A DNA stretch of 64,000 bases from JAPHSX01 sp041554195 (GCA_041554195.1 JBFFMJ010000002.1:1-64000), one strand, 5' to 3'; counted from the first letter of the stretch, positions 1 through 9,224 are shown. Numbers and translations are program-made. Notes: a model not told the origin generated them from the sequence alone.

Positions 1-742
1 CATGGCCCTGAGGGGGGAAGAGGCGGGTCGTAAGCGCATGATTGAGAGTAACCTGCGACTGGTAGTGAAGATTGCCCGTCGTTACCTCAATCGTGGACTG
101 GCCCTGCTGGATCTTATCGAAGAGGGGAACCTGGGGCTGATACGTGCGGTCGAGAAGTTCGACCCGGAGCGCGGCTTCCGTTTCTCCACCTACGCCACCT
201 GGTGGATTCGCCAGACCATCGAGCGGGCTATCATGAACCAGACGCGTACCATCCGCCTGCCGATTCATGTGGTTAAAGAGATCAATGTCTATCTGCGTGC
301 CGCGCGTCATCTTACCCAGTGTCTGGATCATGAGCCCAGCTGTGAGGAGATCGCTGAGATGCTCGATAAACCCATCGCCGATGTAAAGCGAATGATGGGG
401 CTAAATGAGCGGGTGACCTCGGTGGATGTACCGCTGGGACGTGAGGGTGATAAGACCCTGATTGATGCCATTCCCGACGAGAATAATATAGACCCCTCCG
501 ACCTGTTACAGGATGCGGATGTTCGCGAAAATATCAATGCCTGGCTGGCCAAGCTGACCGATAAGCAGCGTGAGGTGGTGGAGCGTCGCTTCGGTCTGCA
601 TGGTTACGATATCTCTACCCTGGAGCAGGTGGGTGAGCAGATTGGGGTGACCCGTGAGCGGGTACGGCAGATTCAGATCGAGGCGCTAAAACGACTGCGT
701 GAGATCATGGAGAGTCAGGGCTATAGTGGGGATGTGATCTAG
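1..742 (+). CDS. rpoS: RNA polymerase sigma factor RpoS, 3' part (5' end outside window)
   Basis: Stationary-phase/general stress sigma factor. The visible 246 residues start in conserved region 2 (RMIESNLRLVVKIARRY, then the DLIEEGNLGLIRAVEKFD core-binding stretch and the aromatic-rich FSTYATWWIRQTIERAI -10 recognition helix), continue through region 3 (HEPSCEEIAEML) and end in region 4 with the -35 binding helix-turn-helix (LEQVGEQIGVTRERVRQIQ). The variant TRTIRLPIHVVKE and the short C-terminal tail match RpoS rather than RpoD. The frame is open to the left edge, so region 1 lies outside the window and the ATG at position 2 is internal. A strong intrinsic terminator follows 26 bases after the stop. 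Confidence 0.96.
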   Translation, partial: MALRGEEAGRKRMIESNLRLVVKIARRYLNRGLALLDLIEEGNLGLIRAVEKFDPERGFRFSTYATWWIRQTIERAIMNQTRTIRLPIHVVKEINVYLRAARHLTQCLDHEPSCEEIAEMLDKPIADVKRMMGLNERVTSVDVPLGREGDKTLIDAIPDENNIDPSDLLQDADVRENINAWLAKLTDKQREVVERRFGLHGYDISTLEQVGEQIGVTRERVRQIQIEALKRLREIMESQGYSGDVI

Positions 743-767
743 TCCTACCACTCTTTTCCTGACAGAG

Positions 768-793
768 AAGCCCCGCATCGCGGGGCTTTTTTT
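768..793 (+). terminator. Intrinsic terminator of rpoS
   Basis: GC-only stem GCCCCGC / GCGGGGC with a 3-base loop (ATC), directly followed by a run of seven T. It lies just after the rpoS stop and before the convergent gene at 845-1249. Confidence 0.9.
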
Positions 794-844
794 GTACAGG
801 GATGTATTTATACCCTGGAGGCCAAGGATGGCCGGGAAGGGTGC

Positions 845-1249
845 TTATGCCGCAAAGAGTGCCGCCACAACCCCACGCCCCTCGGCGACCAGCACATTGA
901 AGGTGCGACAGGCGGCGGCGGTGTCCATCACCTCATAGCCGATGCCCAGCTTGATCAGCACAGCGAGCTGTTCGGGTTTGGGAAAACTCATTTTGCTGCC
1001 GCTGCCAAGGAGTAGCAGCTCGGGTTTCATCTGTTTAATGGTTTCCATATGCTCGGCAGAGAGTGATGACATCTGCTGTGGCGGCCAGTCATCGATGAGG
1101 GTGGTGGCACTGAGCAGGCAGCTGCGCTGGAGGCGTATCAGCTTCTCCTCATCATCCGGGGCGGCGTTGGGGGGGCGGACGGTGATAGTGGCGTCGCGGT
1201 AGCTGTGGAGGGTGTAGATGCCCCCGGACTGTTCCAGGCTGATTTTCAT
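845..1249 (-). CDS. Mth938-like domain protein (DUF498/COG3737)
   Basis: A 134-residue single-domain protein of the Mth938-like family, whose eukaryotic relative is the complex I assembly factor NDUFAF3. Seen: the family pattern of an N-terminal beta-rich part, the central PELLLLGSGSKMSFP stretch and the C-terminal ELxxxGIGYEVMDTAAACRTFNVLVAEGRGVVAAL segment. No catalytic motif is evident and the molecular role in bacteria is not settled. It is convergent to rpoS and divergent from the aminotransferase gene. The window also carries a full nuo operon, but 25 kb away, so a link to complex I assembly is only suggestive. Confidence 0.8.
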   Translation of the reverse strand: MKISLEQSGGIYTLHSYRDATITVRPPNAAPDDEEKLIRLQRSCLLSATTLIDDWPPQQMSSLSAEHMETIKQMKPELLLLGSGSKMSFPKPEQLAVLIKLGIGYEVMDTAAACRTFNVLVAEGRGVVAALFAA

Positions 1250-1395
1250 GGTTTATTACTTGTGGTTAATTGACAGGGAATTAGCGCCCCAGTAGTGTTA
1301 ACGGCTTACATTTTGCCCCATAATAGCGCGCTTTAACGGCATTGTTATAAGGATCGCCTGTTTTGACTAAAACACCAGCCAAAGAGTTGGCCGAT

Positions 1396-2625
1396 ATGCG
1401 ACTGCTCAAGAAATCGTCGAAGCTGGATAACGTCTATTACGATATCCGTGGCCCGGTGATGGAGCACGCCCGCCTGATGGAGGAGGAGGGGCATCGTATC
1501 ATCAAGCTCAACCTCGGTAATCTCGCCCCCTTCGGCTTTATGGTGCCTGAGGAGATCCAGCAGGATGTGATCCACAACCTGCCCCAGGCCTCCGGCTATT
1601 CCGAGTCGAAGGGGCTGTTCGCCGCGCGTAAGGCGATCATGCACTACTGTCAGGGCAAGAATATTGATGGCGTGGAGCTGGAGGATATTATTGTCGGTAA
1701 TGGCGTCTCCGAGCTGATCGTGATGGCGATGCAGGGGTTGCTTAACAACGACGATGAGGTGCTGGTGCCGGCCCCCGATTACCCGTTGTGGACCGCCGCG
1801 GTGAGCTTGGGCGGTGGCACCCCGCGTCACTATGTGTGTGATGAGAAGGCCGGCTGGCTCCCCGACCTGGATGATATTCGCAGCAAGATTCACGCTAATA
1901 CCCGTGCCATTGTCATCATTAATCCCAATAACCCGACCGGGGCACTCTACCCGAACGATTTGCTGCTGGAGATCATTGAGATCGCTCGTCAGCACCAGCT
2001 GATCATCTTTGCCGATGAGATCTATGACAAGATGCTCTTCGATGACGGACACCATACTTCCATCGCCTCGCTGGCCGATGATGTCTTCTTCGTCACCTTT
2101 AACGGCCTCTCCAAGAACTACCGTGCCTGCGGCTACCGTGCCGGCTGGATGGTGGTCTCGGGTGAGAAGCGCCACGCTCAGGACTACATTGCCGGACTCG
2201 ACATCCTCGCCTCGATGCGCCTCTGCTCCAATGTGCCGGGGCAATTTGCCATTCAGACCGCGCTCGGCGGCTACCAGAGTATTAACGACCTGGTGGCCCC
2301 CACGGGTCGTCTGTGCAAGCAGCGCGATATGGCCTGGGAGAGGATGAACGCACTGCCCGGTGTCAGTTGCGTAAAGCCCAGCGCCGCGCTCTACCTGTTT
2401 CCCCGTCTCGATCCGAAGATGTATCCTATCGCCGACGATCAGGCCTTCGCCCTTGAGATGCTCAAGGAGGAGAAGGTGCTGATTGTGCAGGGCAGCGGTT
2501 TTAACTGGGGTGATCAGAACCACTTCCGCATGGTCTTCCTGCCGATGCCGGACGATTTGACCGAGGCGGTGGGCCGCATCGAGCGTTTCCTGCACGGCTA
2601 TCGCAAGCGCCACGGCACCTTATAA
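1396..2625 (+). CDS. alaA: Alanine-type PLP aminotransferase (AlaA-like)
   Basis: Class I/II pyridoxal-phosphate aminotransferase, most like AlaA, which makes alanine from pyruvate using glutamate. Seen: KSSKLDNVYYDIRGPVM at the N-terminus as in AlaA, YSESKGLFAARKAI, PAPDYPLWTAAVSL, the NPNNPTGALY motif, DEIYDKMLFDD, and the PLP-lysine motif NGLSKNYRACGYRAGWM. Length 409 residues matches the family (about 405). The ATG at 1396 has AAAGAG nine bases upstream and gives the family-like N-terminus; a TTG at 1363 with AAGGA nine bases upstream would add 11 residues and cannot be excluded. It precedes hom, an arrangement common in gammaproteobacteria, linking it to aspartate-family amino acid supply. 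Confidence 0.88.
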   Translation: MRLLKKSSKLDNVYYDIRGPVMEHARLMEEEGHRIIKLNLGNLAPFGFMVPEEIQQDVIHNLPQASGYSESKGLFAARKAIMHYCQGKNIDGVELEDIIVGNGVSELIVMAMQGLLNNDDEVLVPAPDYPLWTAAVSLGGGTPRHYVCDEKAGWLPDLDDIRSKIHANTRAIVIINPNNPTGALYPNDLLLEIIEIARQHQLIIFADEIYDKMLFDDGHHTSIASLADDVFFVTFNGLSKNYRACGYRAGWMVVSGEKRHAQDYIAGLDILASMRLCSNVPGQFAIQTALGGYQSINDLVAPTGRLCKQRDMAWERMNALPGVSCVKPSAALYLFPRLDPKMYPIADDQAFALEMLKEEKVLIVQGSGFNWGDQNHFRMVFLPMPDDLTEAVGRIERFLHGYRKRHGTL

Positions 2626-2655
2626 CAAATTTTAAATTTAGAGAAAGAAACCGAT

Positions 2656-3966
2656 ATGAACCCCGTAAAAATTGGCCTGCTGGGCCTCGGCACCGTTGGT
2701 GGCGGCACTGTTAATGTCCTTAAACGCAACGCCGAGGAGATCAGCCGCCGTGCCGGTCGCGCCATCGAGGTAAGCCACGCTTCGGCCCGCGATCTGAGCA
2801 AGCCGCGCATCTGTGAGACCGACGGCATCACCCTTACCACCAATCCGGCCGAGGTGGTCGATGCCCCCGAGGTGGATGTGGTGGTCGAGCTCATCGGTGG
2901 TGACGGCCTCGCCCTTGAAATGGTGATGAAGGCGATTGAGAACGGCAAGCACGTGGTTACCGCCAACAAGGCGCTGATCGCCAAGCACGGTAATGAGATC
3001 TTTGCCGCCGCGCAGAAGAAGGGCGTGGTCGTTGCCTTTGAGGCGGCGGTGGCCGGTGGTATTCCGATTATCAAGGCGATCCGTGAAGGTCTCTCTGCTA
3101 ACCGCATCGAGTGGCTGGCGGGCATCATCAACGGCACCGGTAACTTTATCCTCACCGAGATGCGCGACAAGGGCCGCGACTTTGCTGACGTGCTGGCCGA
3201 GGCGCAGGCGCTCGGTTATGCCGAGGCCGACCCCACCTTCGATGTGGAGGGGATCGATGCGGCGCACAAGCTGACCATCCTCGCCTCTATCGCCTTCGGC
3301 ATTCCGCTGCAGTTCGACAAGGCCTACACCGAGGGGATCACCAAAATCACCCGTGAAGATGTCACCTATGCCGAAGAGCTTGGTTATCGCATCAAGCACC
3401 TGGGTGTGGCGCGTCGTACCGACGCCGGTATCGAGCTGCGTGTCCATCCGACCCTCATTCCCGAGCGCCGTCTTATCGCCAATGTCGATGGAGTGATGAA
3501 CGCGGTACTGGTGAAGGGCGATGCGGTTGGCCCGACCCTCTATTACGGCGCTGGTGCCGGTGCCGAGGCGACCGCCTCTGCCGTGGTGGCCGACATCGTT
3601 GATGTGGTGCGAGCCCTCACCGCCGACCCGGAGAACCGCGTACCGCATCTGGCCTTCCAGCCGGATCAGCTCTCCGAGCATCCTATCCTCTCTATGGATG
3701 AGGTCGAGACCGCCTATTACCTGCGCCTGCAGGTGGAAGACCGTCCCGGCGTACTGGCCGACATCACCCGCATCTTCGCCGAGGCGGGGATCTCTATCGA
3801 AGCGGTGCGCCAAATGGAGCCAGCCGAGGGTGAGTCCAGTGTCACCCTGATCATGCTGAGCCAGCGGGTGAAAGAGCAGAACATGAACGGCGCATTGGCC
3901 GCGATTGAGAAGCTTGATGCGATCAGCGGTGAAGTGACTCGCATCCGCATGGAGAGCCTGGGCTGA
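2656..3966 (+). CDS. hom: Homoserine dehydrogenase
   Basis: Reduces aspartate semialdehyde to homoserine with NAD(P)H, the branch to threonine and methionine. Monofunctional, 436 residues: Rossmann domain with GLLGLGTVGGGTVNVL at residues 7-22, catalytic region NGTGNFILTEM, QALGYAEADPTFDVEGIDAAHK (substrate/dimer segment), and a C-terminal ACT domain starting near residue 350 (LRLQVEDRPGVLADITRIFAEAGISI) that usually binds threonine for feedback inhibition. Lies 30 bases after alaA, probably co-transcribed, and ends at a strong terminator. Its usual partner thrC is 7.8 kb downstream, separated by recJ and the accessory block. Confidence 0.97.
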   Translation: MNPVKIGLLGLGTVGGGTVNVLKRNAEEISRRAGRAIEVSHASARDLSKPRICETDGITLTTNPAEVVDAPEVDVVVELIGGDGLALEMVMKAIENGKHVVTANKALIAKHGNEIFAAAQKKGVVVAFEAAVAGGIPIIKAIREGLSANRIEWLAGIINGTGNFILTEMRDKGRDFADVLAEAQALGYAEADPTFDVEGIDAAHKLTILASIAFGIPLQFDKAYTEGITKITREDVTYAEELGYRIKHLGVARRTDAGIELRVHPTLIPERRLIANVDGVMNAVLVKGDAVGPTLYYGAGAGAEATASAVVADIVDVVRALTADPENRVPHLAFQPDQLSEHPILSMDEVETAYYLRLQVEDRPGVLADITRIFAEAGISIEAVRQMEPAEGESSVTLIMLSQRVKEQNMNGALAAIEKLDAISGEVTRIRMESLG

Positions 3967-3990
3967 TTGGCTTCGGCCGGTCTTGCCAAC

Positions 3991-4013
3991 AAGGGGGCCG
4001 CTGGCCCCCTTTT
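3991..4013 (+). terminator. Intrinsic terminator after hom
   Basis: Stem GGGGGCC / GGCCCCC around a 3-base loop (GCT), flanked by AA and TTTT. It separates alaA-hom from the COG4255-recJ pair. Confidence 0.88.
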
Positions 4014-4025
4014 GTTTAGAACCTT

Positions 4026-5030
4026 ATGACGACGAACTCATCACTTACCCTGTTGCTCCCCGGTCTTCTGCCGCGTCTTGGCAACGACATGGTCTGGCCC
4101 GAGATGCCTGCCATGCAGAGGCTGTTGTCGAAGGGCAAGTTCACGAAATCCACCGATGATCAGAACGCGAGTTTGTTTGCCCATTTTGCGCTGGCGACGG
4201 AGGGCGAGCTGCCGGTAGCACCGCTCTGTGCCCTCAGTGCTGAACTGGATGCCGACAGTGGCTGGTGGCTGTGTGTTGACCCGGTACATCTTGTCGCCGA
4301 CCGTGATCAGCTCTATCTCTCCGCTTATCATGAGCTGGCTCTGACCCAGGAAGAGGCCGATGAACTGGTCGCCGAGCTGAATAAAATCTATGCTGAGGAT
4401 GGCTGGCAGTTTATTGCCGCCACACCGCAACGCTGGCTGCTGCGTCTGCCGCAATCGCTCTCCATGACCACCATTCCCACCGAGCAGGCACTGGGGCAAA
4501 GCGTGGGTGCCGTGTTACCGCAGGGTGATGATGCGATGGCGTGGCAACGGGTGATGACCGAGGTGCAGATGGTGCTGCACTCAAGCCCGGTTAATGCACG
4601 ACGAAGCGAGCAGGGGGCACAGGCGGTGAACGGCCTCTGGTTCTGGGGTGGCGGTAGCCTGCCGGAGGCCGCAATGATCTGTGCCTGGGATCGTGTGATT
4701 GCGGAGGATGGTCTCAGCCGGGGTCTGGCGCGACTGCATAGTGTGGCGACAGCGGAGCCTTCATCGACAAGCTTGAGTGAATGGTCGCAGGCGGGAGGAA
4801 GGGTGTTATGGGTCGATGATTCACTACAATCACCAGTACCGACCACAGAACTCTTTGCGCAGCTGGAAGAAAAACTTTTTGCCCCACTGTTGGCTCTGTT
4901 ACAGGGTGGCGAGTTGTCGCAGCTGGTGATCGAGTTTCCGGGGGTGGGGCGTTGGGCGGTTGATCGTACTGACTTACGTCGTTGGTGGCGTCGGCACAAG
5001 CCGCTGTCTGATTTGTTAAAGAGTGATTAA
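4026..5030 (+). CDS. Conserved protein of unknown function, COG4255-like, upstream of recJ
   Basis: A 334-residue soluble protein. It resembles the proteobacterial family sometimes annotated as a phosphoglycerate-mutase-like or RpfE-type regulatory protein (COG4255) that is often found directly upstream of recJ. Seen: N-terminal SLTLLLPGLLPRLG, the central GWWLCVDPVHLVADRDQLYL segment and a C-terminal QLVIEFPGVGRWAVDRTDLRRWWRR segment; no metal-binding or phosphatase signature, no signal peptide and no membrane helix. Its stop overlaps the recJ start by eight bases, which implies translational coupling. I do not assign a function; the family identification rests on recalled resemblance and context. 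Confidence 0.7.
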   Translation: MTTNSSLTLLLPGLLPRLGNDMVWPEMPAMQRLLSKGKFTKSTDDQNASLFAHFALATEGELPVAPLCALSAELDADSGWWLCVDPVHLVADRDQLYLSAYHELALTQEEADELVAELNKIYAEDGWQFIAATPQRWLLRLPQSLSMTTIPTEQALGQSVGAVLPQGDDAMAWQRVMTEVQMVLHSSPVNARRSEQGAQAVNGLWFWGGGSLPEAAMICAWDRVIAEDGLSRGLARLHSVATAEPSSTSLSEWSQAGGRVLWVDDSLQSPVPTTELFAQLEEKLFAPLLALLQGGELSQLVIEFPGVGRWAVDRTDLRRWWRRHKPLSDLLKSD

Positions 5031-6777
5031 CTTGGGTTATCAGAGCACACATCAAATTACGCGTCGCAAGCCAGTGGCGATCCCCGAGGGTTTCCCCGCC
5101 GACCTGCCGCCGCTGCTGGCGCGTGTCTACGCCAGCCGCGGCATCACCTCCAGTGAAGAGCTGAACCACTCGCTCGATCAGTTGCTGCCATTCAAACAGT
5201 TAAAAGGGATCGATGAGGCGGTTGCGCTGCTGGTCGAGGCCCTGCAACAGCAGTGGCGTATTTTAGTCGTTGGCGACTTTGATGCCGACGGCGCCACCAG
5301 CACCAGCGTGGCGGTCAAGGCACTGCGCATGCTTGGGGCAGGGGAGGTCGATTTTCTGGTGCCTAACCGCTTTGAGTACGGTTATGGCCTGACGCCCGAA
5401 ATCGTCGCCGTCGCCGCTGAGCGTAACCCCGACCTTATCGTCACCGTGGATAATGGCATCTCAAGTATTCAGGGGGTGGCGGCTGCGCAGCAGGCCGGGA
5501 TCAAGGTGCTGGTCACCGATCACCACCTGCCGGGCAGCGAGCTGCCGCAGGCTGAGGCGATGGTCAATCCCAACCAGCCGGGTGATAGCTTCCCCTGTAA
5601 GAATCTCGCGGGGGTAGGGGTGATCTTCTACGTGATGCTGGCACTGCGCAGTCGCCTGCGAGAACTGGACTGGTTCGCACAACAGGGGCTGGCCGCCCCC
5701 AACCTCGCCACCCTGTTAGATCTGGTGGCCCTCGGCACCGTCGCCGATGTGGTCGTGCTGGATCACAACAACCGCATCCTGGTGGCGCAGGGGCTGGCAC
5801 GTATTCGCGCCGGTCACGCCTCCCCTGGTATTCAGGCGCTGTGCGAGGCGAGTAAACGCGACACCTCACGACTGGTCTCCAGCGACCTCGGTTTCGGTCT
5901 CGGCCCGCGCCTCAACGCCGCCGGGCGCATGGAGGATATGACCATCGGCATCAATTGCCTGCTCAGTGACAATATCAATGAGGCACGACAGTTGGCGATT
6001 CGCCTGGAGGAGCTGAACCACGAACGGCGCGCCGTCGAGGGCGATATGCGCGATGAGGCGCTGGCCGAGGTCGAGCGTCTTAACCTGAATGACGATGCCT
6101 CGCTTCCCTTCGGCTTCTGCCTCTACGACCCCGACTGGCACGAGGGGGTGATCGGCATCCTCGCCTCGCGCATAAAGGACCGGCTGCACCGCCCGGTGAT
6201 CGTCTTCACCGATGCCGCCAACGGCGACATCAAGGGCTCCGCCCGTTCGGTAAAAGGGGTACATATCCGTGACGCCCTCGATGCCGTCGCCGCCGCCCAT
6301 CCCGAGTTGCTGAAGAAGTTCGGCGGCCATGCCATGGCCGCCGGTCTCACCCTTGATCGCCATCACCTTGAAACCTTTAAACAGGCCTTTGATGCCGAGG
6401 TACGCCGTCACCTAAGTGAGGCCGACCTGCACGGTACCCTGAAAAGTGATGGCGAGCTGAGTGGAGCGGAGGCAACGATGGCATTGGCCGCACGCCTGCG
6501 CAGTGAAACCCCCTGGGGCCAGGGCTTTGTCGAGCCGCTGTTCGATGGTTGGTTTGAGGTGGAGAACGCGCGCATCGTCGGCGAGCGTCACCTCAAGATG
6601 CAGCTACGCTGGTCAGACTCGGGACAGAGCGTCGATGCCATCGCCTTTAATGTGGATGAGTCACTGCTCAAGATGCAGCCACAGAATGTACAGATCGCCT
6701 ATCGGCTCGATGTTAACGAGTGGCGGGGGAATCAGAGTTTGCAGTTGCTGGTGGATACGGTTGTGGCGGCGGAGTAG
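5023..6777 (+). CDS. recJ: Single-stranded-DNA-specific exonuclease RecJ
   Basis: 5'-3' single-strand DNA exonuclease acting in recombination and mismatch repair. 584 residues, near the usual length. DHH-family motifs are in order: VVGDFDADGATSTSVAV, LIVTVDNGIS, VLVTDHHLPG, LDLVALGTVADVV and the DHHA1-type GGHAMAAGLTL near residue 440, then the C-terminal OB-fold. The GTG at 5023 overlaps the upstream gene by eight bases. A second, decayed copy of the last ~300 bases of this gene lies at about 11350-11640, on the far side of the accessory block. Confidence 0.96.
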   Translation: MINLGYQSTHQITRRKPVAIPEGFPADLPPLLARVYASRGITSSEELNHSLDQLLPFKQLKGIDEAVALLVEALQQQWRILVVGDFDADGATSTSVAVKALRMLGAGEVDFLVPNRFEYGYGLTPEIVAVAAERNPDLIVTVDNGISSIQGVAAAQQAGIKVLVTDHHLPGSELPQAEAMVNPNQPGDSFPCKNLAGVGVIFYVMLALRSRLRELDWFAQQGLAAPNLATLLDLVALGTVADVVVLDHNNRILVAQGLARIRAGHASPGIQALCEASKRDTSRLVSSDLGFGLGPRLNAAGRMEDMTIGINCLLSDNINEARQLAIRLEELNHERRAVEGDMRDEALAEVERLNLNDDASLPFGFCLYDPDWHEGVIGILASRIKDRLHRPVIVFTDAANGDIKGSARSVKGVHIRDALDAVAAAHPELLKKFGGHAMAAGLTLDRHHLETFKQAFDAEVRRHLSEADLHGTLKSDGELSGAEATMALAARLRSETPWGQGFVEPLFDGWFEVENARIVGERHLKMQLRWSDSGQSVDAIAFNVDESLLKMQPQNVQIAYRLDVNEWRGNQSLQLLVDTVVAAE

Positions 6778-6839
6778 GGGCTACTACATTTTCGCGTTTA
6801 GTATGGCCTACTTAGTGCTCTGCAACGATAAACTATACT

Positions 6840-6870
6840 GAAAAAGGCAGCCAATAGGCTGCCTTTTTCA
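6840..6870. terminator. Bidirectional terminator between recJ and the accessory block
   Basis: Near-perfect palindrome: GAAAAAGGCAGCC, loop AATA, GGCTGCCTTTTTC. The A-run and T-run on either side let it serve recJ on the + strand and the DUF2892 gene on the - strand. Confidence 0.9.
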
Positions 6871-6895
6871 AGTGAAATTCCTACATTCCCTGCCC

Positions 6896-7096
6896 TCAAC
6901 AAGATGTTGTGGCTGGTACCCCCAGTTTTTTTAAAATGCTCGAAAGAGGACATATGTTTGTAAGTCCGCTCTGGAATAGGTTGGCACCAACAAACAGGGT
7001 GAGAAAGAACCAGTCGGGATGCACATAATGGCTCAGGGCAACACTCAATAGGATCATCAAACCAGCAAACAAACGTACTAACTTATCAACAGTCAT
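6896..7096 (-). CDS. Small inner-membrane protein, DUF2892 (YgaP-type transmembrane domain)
   Basis: 66 residues matching the two-helix transmembrane module found at the C-terminus of YgaP rhodaneses and as stand-alone proteins. Seen: VDKLVRLFAGLMILLSVAL (helix 1), WFFLTLFVGANLFQSGLTN (helix 2) and the family ending CPLSSILKKLGV. There is no rhodanese domain here. It is the last gene of a leftward set with the channel and the cytochrome c'-like gene. Stand-alone DUF2892 proteins often accompany sulfur or heavy-metal genes, but no function can be read from the sequence. Confidence 0.85.
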   Translation of the reverse strand: MTVDKLVRLFAGLMILLSVALSHYVHPDWFFLTLFVGANLFQSGLTNICPLSSILKKLGVPATTSC

Positions 7097-7280
7097 GGCA
7101 TAGTCCTTCTATTCAAAATTTATAAAATCGAGATAAATAAATTGAAATTCGTTTTCATATAAAGTGCTGTGCAGTAATGCCGCGATGAGAAAAACACATT
7201 GAAATATGCACCCTGTTTGGTGGCAATATTGTGAGCGCACTTCTTTACACGGCATTTTTTCTTTATGTAAAACTAATCGC

Positions 7281-8426
7281 TTAGAAATATCCTTTGCGCC
7301 AGCTAATCATCATACTTAAATCATGCTCGGCCTGAACTCCATTGCGATCTTGATTAACTGGCATTAGCAATTCCAGACTAAGGTTATTTGCAAGAGCAGG
7401 CATCCAGTTGACCCCAATACCAACCTCAACCCTTTTTCCGCCGTAATTATCTGGATTGGCACCTAGACCAGGGCCATAGATCTCCGGGTCGATTCCCTGA
7501 ATCTCGCCCTGGCTTTCACCACGCAATCTAACAGAAGTAACTAGATCTGGATTCCATTCATAGGACATCCATGCGGTAGCTTCATGTTTATCTCCATAGC
7601 GCCAACCCTCGCCGTTCTCACTTTGAAGAGGGATCGTAGCAAGATATTGCGCCCCCCATCCCCACTGATTCTCTTTACCCCAATAGGCAACACCAAGTAG
7701 ACTGTCCCAAGTACCAGAACCCAGCTGCATGCCGTAGGCAAGGCGGCTTTTCACCATCGTGTTCATCGGAGTCAGGTTATTATCCTCTTCCGTGATGCTT
7801 CCCGTCGGTGCACTTAAAACAAGATCAAGTACCACATTATGCTTAGCGCTATTGTAGGCTCTAAAAACAGAACCAAACTTTATATCTCCCAATCCGTCTG
7901 AGGTAACCGTATTGGTTCCCAAACTGTTCAGGCCGGGGGCATCAAAGGTCTCCAACACTGTCTGCTTACGGATCAGGGGCGCAAGAGCGACCAGCGCAAA
8001 TTGCTCGTTCACAGCGAAGTTCACAAACGGATATATCACATCGGCCTGCGCTTTTTCAGGCACGACTCGCAGGGTTGGGGGCTGCATGGGATCACCAAAA
8101 AATCGGTTGGGTGCCGTCGCCACAGCTGTTTCCGCGGAAATGGATTCACTGCCTTGTATCAATCCGCTAAACTCATGATGTTGGAAGTTTACACCGGCTA
8201 CGCCCTGACCTTTTTCAGGAAAGGCGTAAATGCCAAAAAGCCCTGCAGGCACGGGTATAGGTAGCTCTTTTCTCAACTCCCGTAACTGTTTTATCCTGTT
8301 TGACAGGGCACGGCGTTGCTCTAAGGTAGAGCTGCCATCTGAATCTCCTCCAGCGGCAAGAGAATATGTTGGCATGACACACGCTAGCGCTATGCTAGCC
8401 GACAGTAAGCTTATACTGCATTTCAT
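7281..8426 (-). CDS. Outer-membrane channel, 'MetA-pathway of phenol degradation' transporter family
   Basis: 381 residues. Seen: an N-terminal signal peptide (MKCSISLLSASIALACVMPTYSLAAG), alternating amphipathic strands throughout, and a terminal phenylalanine (SWRKGYF) typical of outer-membrane barrels. Family-like segments are DGLGDIKFG, LVLSAPTGSITE and YGMQLGSGTWDSLLGVAYWG. I relate it to the PF13557-type channel proteins; the name is historical and says nothing of substrate here. It lies 80 bases downstream of the cytochrome c'-like gene on the same strand, so co-transcription is likely. More AT-rich than the housekeeping genes on either side. Confidence 0.7.
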   Translation of the reverse strand: MKCSISLLSASIALACVMPTYSLAAGGDSDGSSTLEQRRALSNRIKQLRELRKELPIPVPAGLFGIYAFPEKGQGVAGVNFQHHEFSGLIQGSESISAETAVATAPNRFFGDPMQPPTLRVVPEKAQADVIYPFVNFAVNEQFALVALAPLIRKQTVLETFDAPGLNSLGTNTVTSDGLGDIKFGSVFRAYNSAKHNVVLDLVLSAPTGSITEEDNNLTPMNTMVKSRLAYGMQLGSGTWDSLLGVAYWGKENQWGWGAQYLATIPLQSENGEGWRYGDKHEATAWMSYEWNPDLVTSVRLRGESQGEIQGIDPEIYGPGLGANPDNYGGKRVEVGIGVNWMPALANNLSLELLMPVNQDRNGVQAEHDLSMMISWRKGYF

Positions 8427-8506
8427 GATGTTACTCCCAGGTGACCGTTAGTATTAACCGGTTTTTAAATTTGATAATTGCGATCAACTTCAGCAATCAG
8501 GTCGGG

Positions 8507-9142
8507 TTAGCGCAACAGATTAGAAACTCCTGGCTGGCTACGAAAATAACCATGACATGCGACACATCCGGTGCTGATTTTTCCCATTAGTGATGCCGCT
8601 GTTGTCATGTCACCCGATTCCGCTGCACTGGCAAGCTTCAGAGCATTCCCTTCGACATCGCTGTTAAAACCATCAAGTACTGCCAAACGCTCATCGGTAA
8701 TGTTTTCCAGTCCCAGGTAAGGAAGAAGACCACCTACCGGAATACGGTGATTTGCAAGACGTCGTGCACTAGCAGCAGCCTGTTCTTGGTTGTCAGTCAT
8801 AACCCCTGCAAGTGTGCTCTGGAAATCAGATAATACTTCCGTCATAACCTGGCGCAAGGTGGCTCGTTCACTATACTGGTTGTGCATGGCCAGTATTGAC
8901 ATCAGAGACATCTTGGTGTCCGTTGACAGCCCTTTTACCTTGTCTTGTAATTCAGGTTTCATAAGCTCTATCTGCCCCTGCAAAACCTTCTTTAGCTCTT
9001 TCAGGCTTTGGTCGGAGGCACTCACATTGGTTGCAAAAATAGAACTTCCAATAAGTACTGCTGCGATAGAAGATCGTTTAAGCTTCTGCATGGATGGAAT
9101 GCGGTTATCTGATTTTTGCGTTTTATTGCGTTGGAGTATCAT
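8507..9142 (-). CDS. Periplasmic cytochrome c'-like (class II) protein
   Basis: About 211 residues. The start is the ATG at 9142 because GAGGAA lies eight bases upstream; earlier in-frame codons have no such site. An N-terminal signal sequence (RSSIAAVLIGSSIFATNVSA) directs export. The body is predicted almost all helical, and a single heme-attachment motif lies close to the C-terminus (GCVACHGYFR), which is the class II cytochrome c / c' arrangement (CxxCHxxFR in the last helix) as opposed to the N-terminal CxxCH of class I. It is divergent from the response regulator gene and heads the leftward set. Cytochromes c' bind NO or CO or transfer electrons; which applies here is unknown. Confidence 0.68.
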   Translation of the reverse strand: MILQRNKTQKSDNRIPSMQKLKRSSIAAVLIGSSIFATNVSASDQSLKELKKVLQGQIELMKPELQDKVKGLSTDTKMSLMSILAMHNQYSERATLRQVMTEVLSDFQSTLAGVMTDNQEQAAASARRLANHRIPVGGLLPYLGLENITDERLAVLDGFNSDVEGNALKLASAAESGDMTTAASLMGKISTGCVACHGYFRSQPGVSNLLR

Positions 9143-9224
9143 TGGTGTTGTTCCTCGGTATGTTTGCGTCGTTTCACTCAATGTATACAATAAACACAAT
9201 ATTTAACTGAATGATGGCGAAGTG

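Noticed and set aside
1345..2613. Open frame of 422 codons on the - strand opposite the aminotransferase gene
   Set aside because: Shadow of a GC-rich gene: repetitive His/Val/Leu/Gly composition, no family resemblance, while the + strand product is a clear aminotransferase.
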